From assembly GCA_017052515.1 (NCBI GenBank), contig JAFHKR010000039.1:992001-1056000 (forward strand): a stretch of 64,000 nt of DNA, given 5' to 3'. Below, piece after piece: positions 63,999-64,000 of the stretch; position 1 is the first letter of the stretch; every line of letters begins with the position of its first letter. The stretch comes from Fictibacillus nanhaiensis. Its GTDB lineage: Bacteria; Bacillota; Bacilli; Bacillales; Fictibacillaceae. The notes beneath the pieces were generated by a model. The model was not told where the DNA came from. It saw only the letters and a list, made by a program, of their open reading frames with translations, and made no database searches. Both the position numbers and the translations under genes were made by a program.

Positions 63999-64000
63999 CA

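Overview
The window looks like chromosomal DNA of a low-GC, endospore-forming member of the Bacillaceae. The grounds are the AGGAGG-type ribosome binding sites with frequent TTG and GTG starts, L-box, guanine and S-box riboswitches in the places known from Bacillus, a gerA-type germination operon, a sporulenol synthase and a gntRKP operon with a Bacillus-type GntR operator. The set would fit a genus such as Fictibacillus, but genus is a guess from gene content. No rRNA, tRNA or CRISPR array was seen.

Layout. 1-4.5 kb: end of a GDSL esterase, a lysine-riboswitch-controlled amino acid permease, and guanine-riboswitch-controlled xpt-pbuX. 4.4-9.64 kb: a very AT-rich island inserted in the 3' end of pbuX, bounded by two diverged copies of the last ~148 bp of the conserved pbuX reading frame. 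It holds a broken tyrosine recombinase, an intact SEFIR/TIR-like gene, two small membrane-protein genes, a frameshifted DUF4145 gene and an HTH remnant fused to the second pbuX end. 9.8-19.4 kb: mixed metabolic and secreted proteins (CpdB-like nucleotidase, aldehyde dehydrogenase, fasciclin, YeeE/YedE transporter, class A beta-lactamase-like hydrolase, iron alcohol dehydrogenase), with two LexA-like boxes.

19.4-34.9 kb is a sulfur block. On the minus strand a SAM riboswitch precedes yezD-cysH-sat-cysC-sulfite reductase-DUF3906-sumT-sirB-sirC (sulfate activation, reduction to sulfide, and siroheme for the reductase). The operon then runs directly into a second SAM riboswitch before yitJ-metH (homocysteine methylation). 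On the plus strand a TSUP permease with its own short attenuator is followed by a third SAM riboswitch and metY. Together these genes take sulfate to methionine under SAM control.

35-46.9 kb: polysaccharide deacetylase, gntR-gntK-gntP (no gntZ), a P1 peptidase, a divergent MerR/SDR pair with a 19-bp-spacer promoter, an LVIVD protein, a LysE exporter, a small ribbon-helix-helix-like protein, DUF421, a divergent VOC/TetR pair and msrA. 47-53 kb: sporulenol synthase converging on a gerAA-gerAC-(52-aa membrane peptide)-gerAB operon. 53-64 kb: a frameshifted FadR-type regulator with two operators and a fatty acid hydroxylase, cysteine dioxygenase, an amidase, small and stress proteins, then parE-parC behind a LexA-like box. 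A ~130-bp GC-rich repeat occurs at 31.9 kb and, internally deleted, at 59.3 kb.

The best candidate for something new is the pbuX island: an intact SEFIR-type gene plus two membrane genes that stayed open while the surrounding island genes decayed.
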